Positions 10,017 through 21,003 are shown, numbered from the stretch's first letter. The stretch: 64,000 nucleotides of DNA from Methylomonas lenta (GCF_001644015.1 NZ_LUUI01000076.1:36777-100776); one strand, 5' to 3'. Numbers and translations are program-made. The notes: a model not told the origin generated them from the letters alone.

Positions 10017-10050
10017 AACGGGATTAGTCGTCAGGCTCATCCCGTTTTCT
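10017..10050 (+). terminator. Candidate terminator or attenuator before carA
   Basis: AACGGGAT (10017-10024) and ATCCCGTT (10039-10046) form an 8-bp stem with a 14-base loop, followed by only a short T run (TTCT). It ends about 20 bases before the carA start. It could end dapB transcripts or act as a leader attenuator for carAB. The weak T tract keeps confidence low. Confidence 0.4.
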
Positions 10051-10069
10051 ACATCTAAGGTGGCCAATC

Positions 10070-11203
10070 TTGAATAAACCTGCACTACTGGTATTGGAAG
10101 ACGGAACTGAGTTTCACGGCATCTCTATAGGTGCCGATGGCTGTTCCGTTGGGGAAGTGGTTTTTAATACGGCAATGACCGGTTACCAGGAAATACTCAG
10201 CGACCCTTCCTACGCGCGCCAAATTGTTACTTTAACTTATCCGCACATCGGCAATGTCGGCACCAATGCCGAAGATGACGAGTCCATAGCTGTTTTTGCC
10301 AGTGGCTTGGTGGTGCGGGATTTGCCATTATTAGCTAGTAACTGGCGCCTTGAAAAAACCTTGCCGGAGTATCTGCGTGAGCATAAGGTGGTGGCGATTG
10401 CCGATATTGATACCCGCAAATTGACCCGTTTATTACGTGATAAAGGTGCGCAACGTGGTTGTATCATGGCTGGCGACAGTATTAATGTCGAAGCCGCCAA
10501 ACAGGCCATTGAGGGCTTTCCCGGCTTGCAAGGTATGGATTTGGCCAAAGAAGTCACCACGTCTAAAGTATACGAATGGTCTGAAAACGTCTGGCGCTTG
10601 GGTGAAGGCCATACCGAAGCTTTAAAGCCAACAAAGCACGTCGTGGCCTATGATTTTGGCGTCAAACGTAATATTTTGCGCTTGTTAGTCAATCGCGGTT
10701 GCCGAGTAACCGTGGTGCCCGCCACTACGCCGGCGGATAAGGTGCTGGCGATGAATCCCGATGGGGTGTTTTTATCCAACGGCCCGGGCGATCCGGAGCC
10801 ATGCGATTATGCTATCGAAGCCATTAAAATCATACTGGAGCACAAGATTCCGCTGTTTGGCATCTGTTTAGGTCATCAATTACTGGCGCTTGCCAGCGGC
10901 GCGAAAACCGAAAAAATGAAATTCGGCCATCACGGCGCTAATCATCCGGTACAGCATAAAGACAGTGGTCGAGTGATGATTAGTAGTCAGAATCATGGTT
11001 TTGCGGTTAGTGCGGATTCTTTGCCTGTTAATTTACGCGCTACTTATCATTCACTGTTCGACGGCAGTTTGCAGGGCATGGAGCGTACCGATTGTCCGGC
11101 ATTCAGTTTTCAGGGGCATCCTGAAGCCAGTCCAGGTCCGCATGATGTCGAGGCCTTGTTTGATGATTTCATGGCGCTGATGAATCAGCCCCGTCCTGCT
11201 TAA
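10070..11203 (+). CDS. carA: Carbamoyl-phosphate synthase small (glutaminase) subunit
   Basis: CarA (377 residues) hydrolyses glutamine and passes ammonia to CarB for carbamoyl phosphate, used in arginine and pyrimidine synthesis. The N-terminal CPSase small-chain domain ([14 protein letters not shown]... [13 protein letters not shown]) is followed by a class I amidotransferase domain. This has the nucleophile Cys in GICLGHQLL and the His/Glu pair in [10 protein letters not shown]. The start is TTG at 10070, with AAGGTGG (10057-10063) at good spacing; no in-frame ATG is near. carB follows after 15 bases. Confidence 0.96.
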   Translation: MNKPALLVLEDGTEFHGISIGADGCSVGEVVFNTAMTGYQEILSDPSYARQIVTLTYPHIGNVGTNAEDDESIAVFASGLVVRDLPLLASNWRLEKTLPEYLREHKVVAIADIDTRKLTRLLRDKGAQRGCIMAGDSINVEAAKQAIEGFPGLQGMDLAKEVTTSKVYEWSENVWRLGEGHTEALKPTKHVVAYDFGVKRNILRLLVNRGCRVTVVPATTPADKVLAMNPDGVFLSNGPGDPEPCDYAIEAIKIILEHKIPLFGICLGHQLLALASGAKTEKMKFGHHGANHPVQHKDSGRVMISSQNHGFAVSADSLPVNLRATYHSLFDGSLQGMERTDCPAFSFQGHPEASPGPHDVEALFDDFMALMNQPRPA

Positions 11204-11218
11204 GTGTTATAGAGTCCT

Positions 11219-14200
11219 ATGCCAAAAAGAACCGACATAAAATCGATTTTATTACTGGGCGCCGGACCGATCGTTATCGGTCAGGCTTGCGAGTTCGATT
11301 ATTCAGGTACTCAAGCCTGTAAAGCCTTGCGCGAAGAAGGCTACCGGGTGATTCTGGTCAACTCCAATCCCGCTACCATCATGACCGATCCGGATATGGC
11401 CGATGCGATTTACATCGAGCCTATCGATTGGCAAACGGTAGAAAAAATTATTGAAAAGGAACGTCCCGATGCCGTATTGCCGACCATGGGTGGTCAGACT
11501 GCGCTGAACTGTGCCTTGGCTTTGGACAAGCACGGCGTATTGGAAAAATACGGTGTGGAAATGATAGGCGCAACCAAGGAAGCCATCAACATGGCCGAGG
11601 ATCGCGCCTTGTTTAATGAGGCGATGGGTCGAATCGGTCTGGCTGTCTCAAAAGCCAAAGTCGCGCACAGCATGGAAGAAGCTTTTGCTGCGCAAGAAGA
11701 AGTGGGTTATCCGACTGTTGTTAGGCCGTCGTTTACCATGGGTGGCAGCGGCGGCGGTATTGCCTACAACCGTGAAGAATTTATCGAGATTTGCGAGCGC
11801 GGCTTGTATTTGTCGCCAACTAGCGAATTATTAATCGAAGAATCGATTTTGGGCTGGAAAGAGTTCGAAATGGAAGTAGTGCGCGATTCAAAAGACAATT
11901 GCATCATTATCTGTTCGATTGAAAACTTTGATCCTATGGGCGTACATACCGGCGATTCCATCACTGTGGCGCCGGCACAAACCCTGACCGATAAAGAATA
12001 CCAAATTCTGCGGAATGCCTCCTTGGCCGTGCTGCGGGAAATCGGGGTCGATACCGGTGGTTCCAACGTACAGTTTGCGGTAAACCCCGACGATGGTCGC
12101 TTAATCGTGATCGAAATGAATCCAAGGGTATCGCGCTCTTCGGCGCTTGCCTCCAAAGCCACCGGCTTTCCAATTGCTAAAGTGGCCGCCAAGTTGGCTG
12201 TTGGCTACACGCTGGATGAATTGCGTAACGAGATTACCGGCGGCAGCACTCCGGCATCGTTTGAGCCGAGCATCGATTATGTGGTGACCAAGGTGCCAAG
12301 GTTTGCCTTCGAAAAATTTCCGCAAGCCAATGACAGACTGACCACGCAGATGAAATCGGTGGGCGAAGTGATGGCAATCGGCCGTACTTTCCAGGAATCC
12401 TTGCAAAAAGCCTTACGTGGCTTGGAAGTGGGTGTGGACGGTCTGGATGAAATCATCGATTTAACCGCAGAAAATAGTGAAGATACTATTTTGCGAGAAT
12501 TACGTTATCCGGGGCCTGAACGTTTGTGGTATCTGGCCGATGCATTTCGTAGTGGTTTAAGTTTTGACGAAATTCATCAGGCATCGAAAATCGACCCGTG
12601 GTTTTTGGCGCAGGTTGAAGATTTGATCGTGACCGAAAAAACCCTGTCAACCAAAACGCTGGCGACGCTGGAAGCCGGTGAATTATTGAGTCTGAAACGG
12701 AAAGGCTTTTCCGATGCGCGTTTGGCCAAGTTATTGGCGACTAAAGAATCGGAAGTACGCAATATTCGACATAAACAAGGTGTACGTCCGGTTTACAAGC
12801 GTATCGATTCCTGTGCGGCAGAATTTGCCTCTGATACGGCTTATTTGTATTCGACTTACGAGCAGGAGTGCGAAGCCAATCCCACCGATAGAGAAAAAAT
12901 CATTATTCTCGGTGGCGGTCCAAACCGAATCGGTCAGGGGATAGAATTTGACTATTGCTGTGTGCATGCGGCGCTGGCGCTGCGTGAAGACGGCTATGAA
13001 ACCATCATGGTCAACTGCAACCCGGAAACCGTATCCACCGACTTCGATACCTCTGACAGACTGTATTTTGAGTCGTTGACGCTGGAAGACGTGCTGGAAA
13101 TTATCGATCTGGAAAAACCTAAAGGCGTTATCGTCCAGTACGGTGGTCAAACCCCGTTAAAATTGGCGCGCGCCCTGGAAGCTGCAGGTGCACCGATTAT
13201 CGGCACCTCGCCGGATTCTATCGATTTAGCCGAAGATCGTGAACGTTTCCAAAAACTTTTGGAACGCTTGAGTCTATTGCAGCCACCGAATGCTACCGCG
13301 CGTTCGGTAGAGCAGGCTGTCAATTCCGCCAAAGAGCTGGGCTATCCGTTGGTCGTGCGTCCGTCTTATGTATTAGGTGGGCGGGCGATGGAAATTGTCT
13401 TCAACGAAGAAGGTCTACGCCGCTACATGAAAGAAGCGGTCAGCGTGTCTAACGATTCGCCGGTATTGCTGGATAGATTCCTGGATGATGCGGTAGAAAT
13501 GGATGTCGATGCGATTTACGACGGCGAAACAGTGCTGATCGGCGGCTTGATGGAGCATATCGAGCAGGCGGGTGTACATTCCGGCGACTCGGCGTGTTCA
13601 ATTCCACCTTATGATTTGCCTGTGCATCTGCAAGATCAATTACGCGCTCAGGTGGCTAAAATGGCCGAAGCTTTGGGCGTCTGCGGTTTGATGAATACCC
13701 AGTTTGCCATTCAGGGTGAGACCATTTACGTGCTTGAAGTCAATCCAAGGGCTTCGCGTACCGCACCGTTTGTGTCTAAAGCCACCGGCTATCCGCTGGC
13801 GAAAATCGCTGCGCGTTGCATGGTGGGCAAAACCCTGAAACAGCAAGGCATCACCGAAGAGCGTATCCCTGAGTATTTTTCTGTTAAGGAAGCTGTATTC
13901 CCGTTCATCAAATTCCCTGGCGTCGATTCCTTATTGGGGCCGGAAATGAAGTCAACCGGTGAAGTAATGGGGGTCGGTAAAACCTTTGGCGAAGCTTTCG
14001 CTAAGTCGCAAAGAGCGGCTGGTGTCGACTTGAGTCAAAGCGGCAAAGTGTTGATTAGTATTCGCGATGCCGATAAACCTAAATTACCCGATTTGGCTAA
14101 GATGTTGATCGACAAAAACTATGAAATTGTCGCAACCCGTGGTACGGCCAAGGTCTTGAAAGCCGCCGGCATAGCATGCGAAGAAATTTTCAAGGTTAAC

Positions 14201-14443
14201 GAAGGTCGACCCAATACGGTGGATATGATCAAAAATGGCGAAATCCAATTGATCGTTAATACCACTGAAGGCGCGAAAGCGGTGGCCGATTCGTTTACCA
14301 TGCGTCGCGAAGCCTTGCAGCGTAAGGTGACTTACTACACCACTATGGCCGGTGCCAGAGCGGCTTGTTTTGCTTTAGGTGAGTTGTCGGCCGGTGATGT
14401 TAATTGTTTGCAGGATTTGCATAAAACTTTTATTAAAGGATGA
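11219..14443 (+). CDS. carB: Carbamoyl-phosphate synthase large subunit
   Basis: CarB (1074 residues) makes carbamoyl phosphate from bicarbonate, ATP and ammonia supplied by CarA. The two homologous halves are visible: each has an ATP-grasp domain (first [17 protein letters not shown] and TMGGQTALN; second [17 protein letters not shown] and QYGGQTPLK). The last ~130 residues are an MGS-like allosteric domain ([18 protein letters not shown]). The length is normal. The ribosome site is weak (AGAG). It lies directly behind carA and ahead of greA (27-base gap), an order also found in pseudomonads. Confidence 0.97.
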   Translation: MPKRTDIKSILLLGAGPIVIGQACEFDYSGTQACKALREEGYRVILVNSNPATIMTDPDMADAIYIEPIDWQTVEKIIEKERPDAVLPTMGGQTALNCALALDKHGVLEKYGVEMIGATKEAINMAEDRALFNEAMGRIGLAVSKAKVAHSMEEAFAAQEEVGYPTVVRPSFTMGGSGGGIAYNREEFIEICERGLYLSPTSELLIEESILGWKEFEMEVVRDSKDNCIIICSIENFDPMGVHTGDSITVAPAQTLTDKEYQILRNASLAVLREIGVDTGGSNVQFAVNPDDGRLIVIEMNPRVSRSSALASKATGFPIAKVAAKLAVGYTLDELRNEITGGSTPASFEPSIDYVVTKVPRFAFEKFPQANDRLTTQMKSVGEVMAIGRTFQESLQKALRGLEVGVDGLDEIIDLTAENSEDTILRELRYPGPERLWYLADAFRSGLSFDEIHQASKIDPWFLAQVEDLIVTEKTLSTKTLATLEAGELLSLKRKGFSDARLAKLLATKESEVRNIRHKQGVRPVYKRIDSCAAEFASDTAYLYSTYEQECEANPTDREKIIILGGGPNRIGQGIEFDYCCVHAALALREDGYETIMVNCNPETVSTDFDTSDRLYFESLTLEDVLEIIDLEKPKGVIVQYGGQTPLKLARALEAAGAPIIGTSPDSIDLAEDRERFQKLLERLSLLQPPNATARSVEQAVNSAKELGYPLVVRPSYVLGGRAMEIVFNEEGLRRYMKEAVSVSNDSPVLLDRFLDDAVEMDVDAIYDGETVLIGGLMEHIEQAGVHSGDSACSIPPYDLPVHLQDQLRAQVAKMAEALGVCGLMNTQFAIQGETIYVLEVNPRASRTAPFVSKATGYPLAKIAARCMVGKTLKQQGITEERIPEYFSVKEAVFPFIKFPGVDSLLGPEMKSTGEVMGVGKTFGEAFAKSQRAAGVDLSQSGKVLISIRDADKPKLPDLAKMLIDKNYEIVATRGTAKVLKAAGIACEEIFKVNEGRPNTVDMIKNGEIQLIVNTTEGAKAVADSFTMRREALQRKVTYYTTMAGARAACFALGELSAGDVNCLQDLHKTFIKG

Positions 14444-14470
14444 TGTTTGAAATGTTTTTAGGAGTTATTC

Positions 14471-14947
14471 ATGAATAAAGTGCCGCTGACGGTGACGGGT
14501 GCCAATAAACTACGTACCGAGCTGGATGAATTAAAAACTGTCGTCAGACCGCGTATCATTCAGGCGATATCTGACGCCCGCGAACACGGCGATTTGAAAG
14601 AAAATGCCGAATATCACGCCGCGCGTGAGCAGCAAAGTTTTGCAGAAGGCAGAATTGCTGAGATCGAAAGTAAGTTATCCAATGCAAACATCATTGATGT
14701 GACTAAAACCGATGCTAATGGCAAAGTGATATTTGGGGCAACAGTGGAAATCGAGGATATTGAATCCGGTAAAGTTGTCACCTATCAAATTGTTGGTGAG
14801 GATGAAGCGGATATCAAGCAGGGTCGAATTTCCGTGGGCTCACCGATTGCGCGTGCTCTAATTGGCAAAGAAGCCGAAGATGTGGTGATTGTGAAAGCAC
14901 CGGGCGGTAATATTGAATACGAAATATTATCGGTTGAATATATCTAA
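14471..14947 (+). CDS. greA: Transcription elongation factor GreA
   Basis: GreA (158 residues) enters the RNA polymerase secondary channel and stimulates cleavage of backtracked RNA. The N-terminal coiled coil (about residues 1-75) carries the acidic tip [17 protein letters not shown], and the C-terminal FKBP-like domain ends in AKSP-related sequence ([18 protein letters not shown]). A ribosome site TTTAGGAG precedes the ATG. A bidirectional terminator hairpin follows, because the next gene, yhbY, converges. Confidence 0.96.
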   Translation: MNKVPLTVTGANKLRTELDELKTVVRPRIIQAISDAREHGDLKENAEYHAAREQQSFAEGRIAEIESKLSNANIIDVTKTDANGKVIFGATVEIEDIESGKVVTYQIVGEDEADIKQGRISVGSPIARALIGKEAEDVVIVKAPGGNIEYEILSVEYI

Positions 14948-14960
14948 CCGATAAGGAATG

Positions 14961-14998
14961 AAGTAAGGGAGGTTTTACCTCCCCGGCTTTACTTTTTA
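14961..14998. terminator. Bidirectional terminator between greA and yhbY
   Basis: GGGAGGT (14967-14973) pairs with ACCTCCC (14977-14983) around a TTT loop. An outer imperfect extension (AAGTAA with TTTACTT) adds to the stem, and TTTTTA follows on the plus side. The genes on both sides converge here, so it probably serves greA and, on the other strand, overlaps the end of yhbY. Confidence 0.65.
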
Positions 14999-15255
14999 GG
15001 GTTCTTTCTAAAAAATACCGCTACTTGACCAATCGACTGTATCAGTTCTGCAGTCGTTTCTGCGCAGATTTGAGTCCTGATTATGTTTCTGTCGTCTCTT
15101 TCGGCTCGAATTTTGACTTTGATTAATTCGTGAGTATCCAGCGCTAAATTGATTTCCTTCATGACTGCCGGGGTTAAGCCGGAATGACCAATCATCACCA
15201 CCGGTTTAAGCAGGTGGGCTTGGGCTTTCAGCTTTTTCTTTTCAATGAGATTCAC
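14989..15255 (-). CDS. yhbY: YhbY family (CRM domain) RNA-binding protein
   Basis: This 88-residue protein is a stand-alone CRM (CRS1-YhbY) domain. It shows the KKKLKAQAHLLKPVVMIGHSGLTP start with the family GxxGLT loop, and the TRAE-like basic region ELIKVKIRAERDD. YhbY associates with pre-50S ribosomal particles. The gene is on the minus strand, back to back with rlmE (49-base gap), a pairing conserved across gammaproteobacteria that links both to 50S maturation. Confidence 0.92.
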   Translation of the reverse strand: MNLIEKKKLKAQAHLLKPVVMIGHSGLTPAVMKEINLALDTHELIKVKIRAERDDRNIIRTQICAETTAELIQSIGQVAVFFRKNPKK

Positions 15256-15304
15256 TCTGTTTCCTTTAACTTAAAATAGTAGCAATTTTACACCAATAGA
15301 ATTT

Positions 15305-15922
15305 ATGGCACGCACTAAAAGTAGTCAGCAGTGGATGCAGGAACATTTTCAGGACGAATATGTCAAGAAAGCACAGGCGCTTGGTTATCGTTCACGTGCA
15401 GTATTCAAGCTCATTGAGATTCAAGAGAAAGATAAAATCATTCGCCCTGGTATCAATGTGGTCGATTTGGGGGCGGCGCCGGGTGGGTGGTCGGAATATG
15501 TCAGGAAAATTGCCGGCAAAAACGATAAAGTGATCGCTTTGGACTTGTTAGAGATTGAGCCGATTGTCGGTGTCGATTTTATTCAGGGTGATTTTAGGGA
15601 AGAGGAAGTCTTGCAAAAACTTTATAAAGTACTTGATGATGAGCCGGTACACTTGTTATTGTCAGACATGGCCCCCAATATGAGTGGTAATAAAGAAGTT
15701 GATCAGCCCCGAGCGATCTATTTAGGCGAATTGGCCTTGGATGCGGCGCAGAGTATTTTAGTCAAAGGTGGTACGTTTTTGATTAAAATGTTCCAAGGTG
15801 CAGGCTTTGATGCCTACCATAATCAAGTTAAACAACAGTTTTCCAGTGTGGTTATTCGCAAGCCCAAAGCTTCACGGGCCAGAAGTAATGAAGTGTATAT
15901 TTTGGCAAAAGGATTTAAATAG
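15305..15922 (+). CDS. rlmE: 23S rRNA (uridine(2552)-2'-O)-methyltransferase RlmE
   Basis: RlmE (FtsJ/RrmJ, 205 residues) methylates U2552 in the A loop of 23S rRNA using S-adenosylmethionine, late in 50S assembly. The N-terminal basic stretch and [21 protein letters not shown] lead to the SAM motif [13 protein letters not shown]. The catalytic K-D-K-E set is supported by the conserved Lys of FKLIEI, the Asp of [11 protein letters not shown], the Lys of FLIKMFQG and the Glu near SNEVYI. It is divergent from yhbY and upstream of ftsH, the classical ftsJ-ftsH order. Confidence 0.96.
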   Translation: MARTKSSQQWMQEHFQDEYVKKAQALGYRSRAVFKLIEIQEKDKIIRPGINVVDLGAAPGGWSEYVRKIAGKNDKVIALDLLEIEPIVGVDFIQGDFREEEVLQKLYKVLDDEPVHLLLSDMAPNMSGNKEVDQPRAIYLGELALDAAQSILVKGGTFLIKMFQGAGFDAYHNQVKQQFSSVVIRKPKASRARSNEVYILAKGFK

Positions 15923-16034
15923 CTTGGTACACTCATAAGGCAGCAGGCTATGATGGTCGGTAGGGAGATGAGTATTCCTGATATAATTACTCCGTTTTTA
16001 AATATTTGGGCCGAATGTGGCCGGAGCGCGTAAA

Positions 16035-17966
16035 TTGAGCGATATGATGAAAAATTTAGTGCTGTGGGTTGTTATCGCAGTGGTTTTGATGGCGGTTTTC
16101 AACAATTTTGGCTCTCGGTCGATTCGAGCTGATGCTACCTTGTCGTATTCACAGATGATTGATGCAGTGAAAGCTGGCCAAGTGCAGCAAGTCGCCATTG
16201 CAGACGATACCGTCATTGGCAGAATGCAATCGGGCGATAAGTTTAAAACTTACAAGCCTGATGATCCGCATTTGATCGATGATTTGTTAGCCAATGGGGT
16301 GGAGATTGTCGTTAAGCCACCTGAAGAGCCTTCCATGCTGATGCAGATTTTTGTATCTTTTGGACCTATCTTGTTACTGATTGCAGTTTGGGTGTTTTTT
16401 ATGCGCCAAATGCAAGGCGGCGGTGTTGGTGGTCGCGGTGGAGCCATGGGTTTTGGTAAAAGCAAAGCCAGAATGCTGGATCAGGATCAGAACAAAGTCA
16501 CTTTTGCTGATGTAGCAGGCTGTGACGAAGCGAAGGAAGAAGTGCAGGAAATGGTCGACTTCCTTAAAGATCCGGCTAAATACCAGAAATTAGGTGGCAA
16601 AGTACCGCGTGGTGCTTTAATGGTTGGCCCGCCGGGAACAGGTAAAACACTGCTGGCTCGAGCGATTGCTGGCGAAGCTAAAGTGCCATTCTTTACTATT
16701 TCAGGTTCCGATTTCGTAGAAATGTTTGTTGGTGTCGGCGCCTCTAGGGTGCGCGACATGTTTGAACAAGCCAAGAAACATGCGCCTTGTATTATCTTTA
16801 TTGACGAAATTGACGCGGTCGGTCGTTCTCGTGGCGCAGGTTTGGGTGGCGGTAACGACGAGCGTGAGCAAACCTTGAACCAGTTGTTGGTTGAAATGGA
16901 CGGGTTTGAAGGTCACGAAGGTATTATCGTGATTGCTGCAACCAACCGTTCCGATGTATTGGATAAAGCCTTATTGCGTCCGGGTCGTTTCGACAGACAA
17001 GTTGTGGTCGGTTTGCCGGATGTTAGAGGGCGTGAACAAATTTTGAATGTACATTTGAAAAAAGTGCCGCTTTCTGAAGATATCACCGTTAAATATATCG
17101 CCCAAGGCACGCCAGGTTTTTCCGGTGCAGATTTGGCCAATTTGGTTAACGAAGCAGCTTTGTTCGCAGCGCGTTTTAACAAACGTTTAGTCAGCATGGT
17201 CGATTTGGAAAAAGCCAAAGACAAATTAATCATGGGTGCGGAAAGACACTCCATGGTCATGGATGAAAAAGAAAAGAAAATGACCGCTTACCACGAAGCG
17301 GGACATGCCATCGTAGGCAAGTTGGTGCCGGAACATGACCCAGTCTATAAAGTGAGTATCATGCCCCGTGGCCGAGCATTGGGTGTGACTATGTTTTTGC
17401 CTGAGCGCGATCAATACAGTGCCAGTAAATGTAAGCTGGATAGTATGATTTCAAGTCTTTATGGTGGTCGGATTGCCGAAGAGCTGGTTTTTGGTTGGGA
17501 GCAAGTTTCAACCGGTGCTTCAAACGACATCGAGCGCGCTACCGAATTGGCTAGAAATATGGTAACCAAATGGGGTTTGTCGCAAAGATTGGGGCCATTA
17601 ACGTATAGTGAAGAGGAAGGCGAGGTTTTTCTGGGGCGTTCAGTGACCCAGCATAAATCTGTCGCCGAAGAAACCTCACATACTATTGATGAAGAAATTC
17701 GCTCGATTATTGATAGAAATTATGAGCGTGCAGAAAATATTCTGAAAGAAAATATGGATATTTTGCATACCATGTCTGAAGCATTGATGAAGTATGAAAC
17801 TATCGATAAATTTCAAATCGAAGATTTGATGAACAGAAAGCCGGTCAGAGAACCGAAAGGTTGGGATGACACGCCGCCTTCTTCCAATACCGATCTTGAA
17901 GTCGATCATTGGGGTAAAAAAGACGATAGTAATGCGACTGTTGATGGTGCTACCGAGCAAGGTTAA
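16035..17966 (+). CDS. ftsH: ATP-dependent zinc metalloprotease FtsH
   Basis: FtsH is a membrane-anchored AAA+ protease that degrades sigma32, LpxC and damaged membrane proteins. Two N-terminal membrane helices flank a periplasmic loop. The AAA domain has Walker A GPPGTGKT, Walker [10 protein letters not shown] and the [11 protein letters not shown], and the zinc site HEAGH lies in the protease domain. The start is uncertain. TTG at 16035 (643 residues, [11 protein letters not shown]) has GGAG eight bases upstream and matches relatives. GTG at 16017 (649 residues) and ATG at 16044 are alternatives. A strong terminator follows, and no folP is present before glmM. Confidence 0.95.
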   Translation: MSDMMKNLVLWVVIAVVLMAVFNNFGSRSIRADATLSYSQMIDAVKAGQVQQVAIADDTVIGRMQSGDKFKTYKPDDPHLIDDLLANGVEIVVKPPEEPSMLMQIFVSFGPILLLIAVWVFFMRQMQGGGVGGRGGAMGFGKSKARMLDQDQNKVTFADVAGCDEAKEEVQEMVDFLKDPAKYQKLGGKVPRGALMVGPPGTGKTLLARAIAGEAKVPFFTISGSDFVEMFVGVGASRVRDMFEQAKKHAPCIIFIDEIDAVGRSRGAGLGGGNDEREQTLNQLLVEMDGFEGHEGIIVIAATNRSDVLDKALLRPGRFDRQVVVGLPDVRGREQILNVHLKKVPLSEDITVKYIAQGTPGFSGADLANLVNEAALFAARFNKRLVSMVDLEKAKDKLIMGAERHSMVMDEKEKKMTAYHEAGHAIVGKLVPEHDPVYKVSIMPRGRALGVTMFLPERDQYSASKCKLDSMISSLYGGRIAEELVFGWEQVSTGASNDIERATELARNMVTKWGLSQRLGPLTYSEEEGEVFLGRSVTQHKSVAEETSHTIDEEIRSIIDRNYERAENILKENMDILHTMSEALMKYETIDKFQIEDLMNRKPVREPKGWDDTPPSSNTDLEVDHWGKKDDSNATVDGATEQG

Positions 17967-17986
17967 GCCTGCAGGCAATTAAAACT

Positions 17987-18014
17987 AAGAGAGGCTTCGG
18001 TCTCTCTTTTTTTT
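17987..18014 (+). terminator. Rho-independent terminator after ftsH
   Basis: AAGAGAGGC (17987-17995) pairs with GTCTCTCTT (18000-18008) around a TTCG tetraloop, and six more T residues follow. It is a textbook structure 20 bases after the ftsH stop. glmM therefore needs its own promoter or read-through. Confidence 0.92.
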
Positions 18015-18038
18015 GGTAACAGGAATGTGGAATTGAAT

Positions 18039-19379
18039 ATGGCAAAAAAATATTTTGGTACTGATGGTATTCGCGGAAAAGTCGGTGACTATCCCATTAC
18101 GGCAGATTTCATGCTTAAACTCGGTTGGGCGACCGGTCGGGTGTTTGCAAAGGAAGGCAGCGGTTTTGTCATCGTTGGTAAAGATACGCGTATTTCGGGC
18201 TACATGTTTGAATCAGCGTTGGAAGCCGGTTTGTCTGCGGCCGGGGTTGATACCCGCATGTTGGGCCCAATGCCAACACCGGGTGTAGCCTATCTGACGC
18301 GTACTTTAAGAGCTAAAGCCGGGATTGTTATCAGCGCGTCACACAATCCCTATTACGATAACGGTATCAAATTCTTTTCAGTCAATGGTACCAAGCTGCC
18401 GGACGATCTGGAGCATCAAATTGAACAATATATTGATGCGCCTATGACGACAGTGGAGTCGGCAAAGCTTGGAAAAGCTAAGCGCATAGGCGATGCCGCC
18501 GGCCGCTACATCGAGTTTTGTAAGTCAACCGTGCCGCCGCATTTGGATTTTAAAGGTATGCGCATTGTTATTGATTGTGCAAATGGCGCAACCTACCATA
18601 TTGCACCGCATGTATTCAGCGAGGTGGGTGCGGAAGTCGTTACCATTGGTGCCGATCCTGATGGGTTGAATATCAATGATGAGTGCGGTGCGACGAGTCC
18701 GGAGGCCTTGGCTGCCAAAGTATGGGAATATCGAGCCGATCTTGGCATAGCGCTGGATGGAGACGGCGATAGAATCATTATGGTCGATCACAAAGGCGAG
18801 ATAGTCGATGGTGATGAGTTAATCTACATTATCGCCAAATCCCGTCTGGAGGAAGGTAAGCTGCACGGCCCTGTGGTAGGCACACTGATGACCAATCTGG
18901 GAATGGAGCATGGCCTAAAGGCCTTAGGCGTGCAGTTGTTCCGCGCCAATGTAGGTGATCGCTATGTTATGGAATTATTAGCTGAGAAAAAAGGCATGTT
19001 GGGCGGCGAGGGTTCCGGTCATATTATTTGTCTGGATAAAACGACAACCGGCGATGGCATCGTGTCTGCCTTGCAAGTGTTGGCAGAAATGCAGCGCACT
19101 GGCAAAAGTTTGCACGAACTAAAATCGGGTATGAAAAAATATCCACAAGTTTTGATCAATATTCGCACCGAAATTAAGGTTAAGCTTGACGAAATTGAAA
19201 GCATCAAAAAAGCGGTTGAAGCCGTTGAGAAAAAGCTTGGCGACAAGGGCAGGGTACTGCTACGCTCCTCAGGTACAGAGCCTTTGGTGCGAGTAATGGT
19301 AGAAGGCGTGAATGAAGATGACGTTAATAAATATGCTAATCAACTGGCTAATGATGTCAGAACAGCAATCGTATCTTGA
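18039..19379 (+). CDS. glmM: Phosphoglucosamine mutase GlmM
   Basis: GlmM converts glucosamine-6-phosphate to glucosamine-1-phosphate for UDP-GlcNAc, feeding peptidoglycan and lipopolysaccharide. Motifs: the N-terminal [10 protein letters not shown], the active-site phosphoserine loop [16 protein letters not shown], the metal site DGDGDRI and the C-terminal phosphate loop [12 protein letters not shown]. The ATG at 18039 gives [13 protein letters not shown] and 446 residues, close to the E. coli enzyme. An upstream in-frame GTG at 18027 would add four residues but has a badly spaced ribosome site. tpiA follows after 54 bases. Confidence 0.96.
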   Translation: MAKKYFGTDGIRGKVGDYPITADFMLKLGWATGRVFAKEGSGFVIVGKDTRISGYMFESALEAGLSAAGVDTRMLGPMPTPGVAYLTRTLRAKAGIVISASHNPYYDNGIKFFSVNGTKLPDDLEHQIEQYIDAPMTTVESAKLGKAKRIGDAAGRYIEFCKSTVPPHLDFKGMRIVIDCANGATYHIAPHVFSEVGAEVVTIGADPDGLNINDECGATSPEALAAKVWEYRADLGIALDGDGDRIIMVDHKGEIVDGDELIYIIAKSRLEEGKLHGPVVGTLMTNLGMEHGLKALGVQLFRANVGDRYVMELLAEKKGMLGGEGSGHIICLDKTTTGDGIVSALQVLAEMQRTGKSLHELKSGMKKYPQVLINIRTEIKVKLDEIESIKKAVEAVEKKLGDKGRVLLRSSGTEPLVRVMVEGVNEDDVNKYANQLANDVRTAIVS

Positions 19380-19433
19380 ATTGAATGCCTTCAGGGTTTA
19401 TTATAGTCGGCTTTATTTAGCCTGGAGTATGTG

Positions 19434-20180
19434 ATGCGGCAACCTTTGATTATGGGAAACTGGAAAATGAATGGCTCTCGGGAAGAGGGTGTGCAACTTG
19501 CGAAAGCATTGGCTGAAGGATTGAATGCCACTAGCCAAGAAGTTGCGGTTTGCGTTCCATTTGTCTATTTGTCAGATGTTCGTGGCGCATTGGCTGCATC
19601 ACCGATCGCACTGGGCGCACAAAATGTAGCTGATCAAGCTTCAGGTGCTTACACAGGCGAAATTTCGGCTGCCATGTTGGCTGATTGTGCTTGCAAGTAT
19701 GCTTTAGTGGGTCACTCAGAAAGACGTTCTTACTACGGTGATACCAATCAAACAGTAGCCAGCCGTTTTTGCCAAGCTCAAAAACAAAATGTGATTCCTG
19801 TTCTTTGTGTGGGTGAAACCCTGGAAGAGCGTGAGCAAGACAGAACATTCCAAGTCGTTGATGAACAACTGGATGCTGTTATCGAAGCTGCTGGTATTGA
19901 AGCGTTTGAAAATGCTGTCATTGCTTACGAACCCGTTTGGGCTATTGGCACCGGTAAAACCGCCAGCGACGAACAGGCGCAAGAAGTTCATCAATATATT
20001 CGTCAACGTATCGCAGCAAGAAACCCCGTTATCGCCGAAAAAGTACAGATTCTGTACGGTGGTAGCGTCAAGCCAGACAATGCAAAAGCACTTTTCGCCA
20101 TGCCTGATATTGATGGCGGCTTAGTAGGCGGTGCTTCGTTGGATGCAAAAGGTTTCCTGCAGATTTGTCATTCAGTTTAG
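19434..20180 (+). CDS. tpiA: Triosephosphate isomerase
   Basis: TpiA interconverts dihydroxyacetone phosphate and glyceraldehyde-3-phosphate. The active-site residues are all present: Lys in MGNWKMN, His in ALVGHSERR, Glu in AYEPVWAIGTG, and the phosphate-binding loops around YGGSVKPDN and GGLVGGASL. The ATG at 19434 (248 residues) has GGAG six bases upstream. A GTG one codon earlier is less well spaced. It lies between glmM and secG, as in many gammaproteobacteria. Confidence 0.96.
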   Translation: MRQPLIMGNWKMNGSREEGVQLAKALAEGLNATSQEVAVCVPFVYLSDVRGALAASPIALGAQNVADQASGAYTGEISAAMLADCACKYALVGHSERRSYYGDTNQTVASRFCQAQKQNVIPVLCVGETLEEREQDRTFQVVDEQLDAVIEAAGIEAFENAVIAYEPVWAIGTGKTASDEQAQEVHQYIRQRIAARNPVIAEKVQILYGGSVKPDNAKALFAMPDIDGGLVGGASLDAKGFLQICHSV

Positions 20181-20201
20181 AATTTTTGCTTTAGGATTAA
20201 T

Positions 20202-20576
20202 ATGCTGTATCAAATTGTCATTGTTATTCACATCCTTTTAGGTATTGGGATTGTCGGCCTGGTTCTGATGCAGCAGGGTAAAGGCGCTGATGCCGGCGCT
20301 GCATTCGGAAGTGGTGCATCAGGATCGGTTTTTGGTGCTCAAGGTTCTGCATCGTTTTTATCCAGATCCACCGCTATTTTTGCCAGCTTGTTTTTCATGA
20401 CCAGCTTAGGTCTGGCTGTGTTGAGCGGCTATCATGTCAAAAAATCCGACATCATCATGGACGCACCTGTTGTAAAAGAACAGCCATCAGATGTGCCACT
20501 AACTCAAGCTCCTGCTGCTGATGCAATACCACTTACCGCCTTGCCGGAAGATCCAGCAATTAAGGAAGTAGAATAG
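20202..20576 (+). CDS. secG: Preprotein translocase subunit SecG
   Basis: SecG (124 residues) is the small accessory subunit of the SecYEG channel in the inner membrane. Two membrane segments are clear (IVIVIHILLGIGIVGLVLM and TAIFASLFFMTSLGLAVLSG), joined by the conserved QQGKGADAGAAFGSGASGSVFG loop. The C-terminal tail is acidic and Pro-rich, as in other SecG proteins. It follows tpiA by 21 bases and precedes tRNA-Leu, the usual order. Confidence 0.94.
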   Translation: MLYQIVIVIHILLGIGIVGLVLMQQGKGADAGAAFGSGASGSVFGAQGSASFLSRSTAIFASLFFMTSLGLAVLSGYHVKKSDIIMDAPVVKEQPSDVPLTQAPAADAIPLTALPEDPAIKEVE

Positions 20577-20596
20577 TCAAAAAAAGTAAATTTAAA

Positions 20597-20682
20597 GCCG
20601 ATGTGGTGAAACTGGTAGACACGCCATCTTGAGGGGGTGGTGGACGTAGTCCGTGGCGGTTCAAATCCGCCCATCGGTACCA
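20597..20682 (+). tRNA. tRNA-Leu (anticodon GAG)
   Basis: A full cloverleaf with a class II variable arm can be drawn. The acceptor GCCGATG pairs with CATCGGT (one G-T pair). The anticodon stem CCATC/GGTGG encloses TTGAGGG, giving anticodon GAG, which reads CUC and CUU. The T arm has GGCGGTTCAAATCCGCC, and the encoded ACCA end closes at 20682. It directly follows secG, as in many gammaproteobacteria. Confidence 0.96.
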
Positions 20683-20699
20683 TTTGAGAATGCACGGAA

Positions 20700-20768
20700 G
20701 TGCAAAGAGATGCAAAAACCCGCAAGCTGTCTGGCTTAGCGGGTTTTTTATTGTGCAAAGAGATGCAA
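20700..20768. repeat. 16-bp direct repeat flanking the tRNA-Leu terminator
   Basis: GTGCAAAGAGATGCAA occurs at 20700-20715 and again at 20753-20768, exactly bracketing the terminator hairpin. It lies at the junction between core genes and the accessory block. It could be a simple duplication or a scar of integration near the tRNA; no integrase gene is visible nearby. Confidence 0.7.
20714..20749 (+). terminator. Rho-independent terminator after tRNA-Leu
   Basis: AAAAACCCGC (20714-20723) pairs with GCGGGTTTTT (20739-20748). An inner AAGC/GCTT stem extends the hairpin, and the descending arm ends in the T run. It likely ends the secG/tRNA transcript. Confidence 0.85.
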
Positions 20769-21003
20769 GCCGTGATTTCATTCGATTTGTTATCAACTTT
20801 CACTTGGTCAAGGACCAAACTGTTTTGCTGCGCCTAGGCACTGACCATATAGACCGCCGCTTTTTTGGACGCTTTTTTCAAGTGGTTTTAAGCGCGATTG
20901 CCCTGTTCGACTATCGGGAAACGCTTGCGTTAGCATCCTTCTCTATGCGCAGTGCAGAGTTTTTTAGTCTGGTGGACGAGTTTTACGGTAGTAAGCCGTC
21001 AAT

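Larger units (their letters stand above)
20683..21003. other. Gene-poor junction between tRNA-Leu and the accessory block
   Basis: Apart from the terminator and the 16-bp repeat I recognise nothing here. A plus-strand frame of 123 codons stays open (20684-21055), but it runs through the terminator, overlaps the 3' end of the next gene antisense and has no recognisable domain, so I do not call it. In related gammaproteobacteria rimP, nusA and infB would follow this tRNA; they are absent. Confidence 0.5.

Noticed and set aside
20504-20818. Minus-strand frame reading GGFEPPRTT-like sequence
   Set aside because: This is the usual spurious translation of the tRNA-Leu complement, not a protein.
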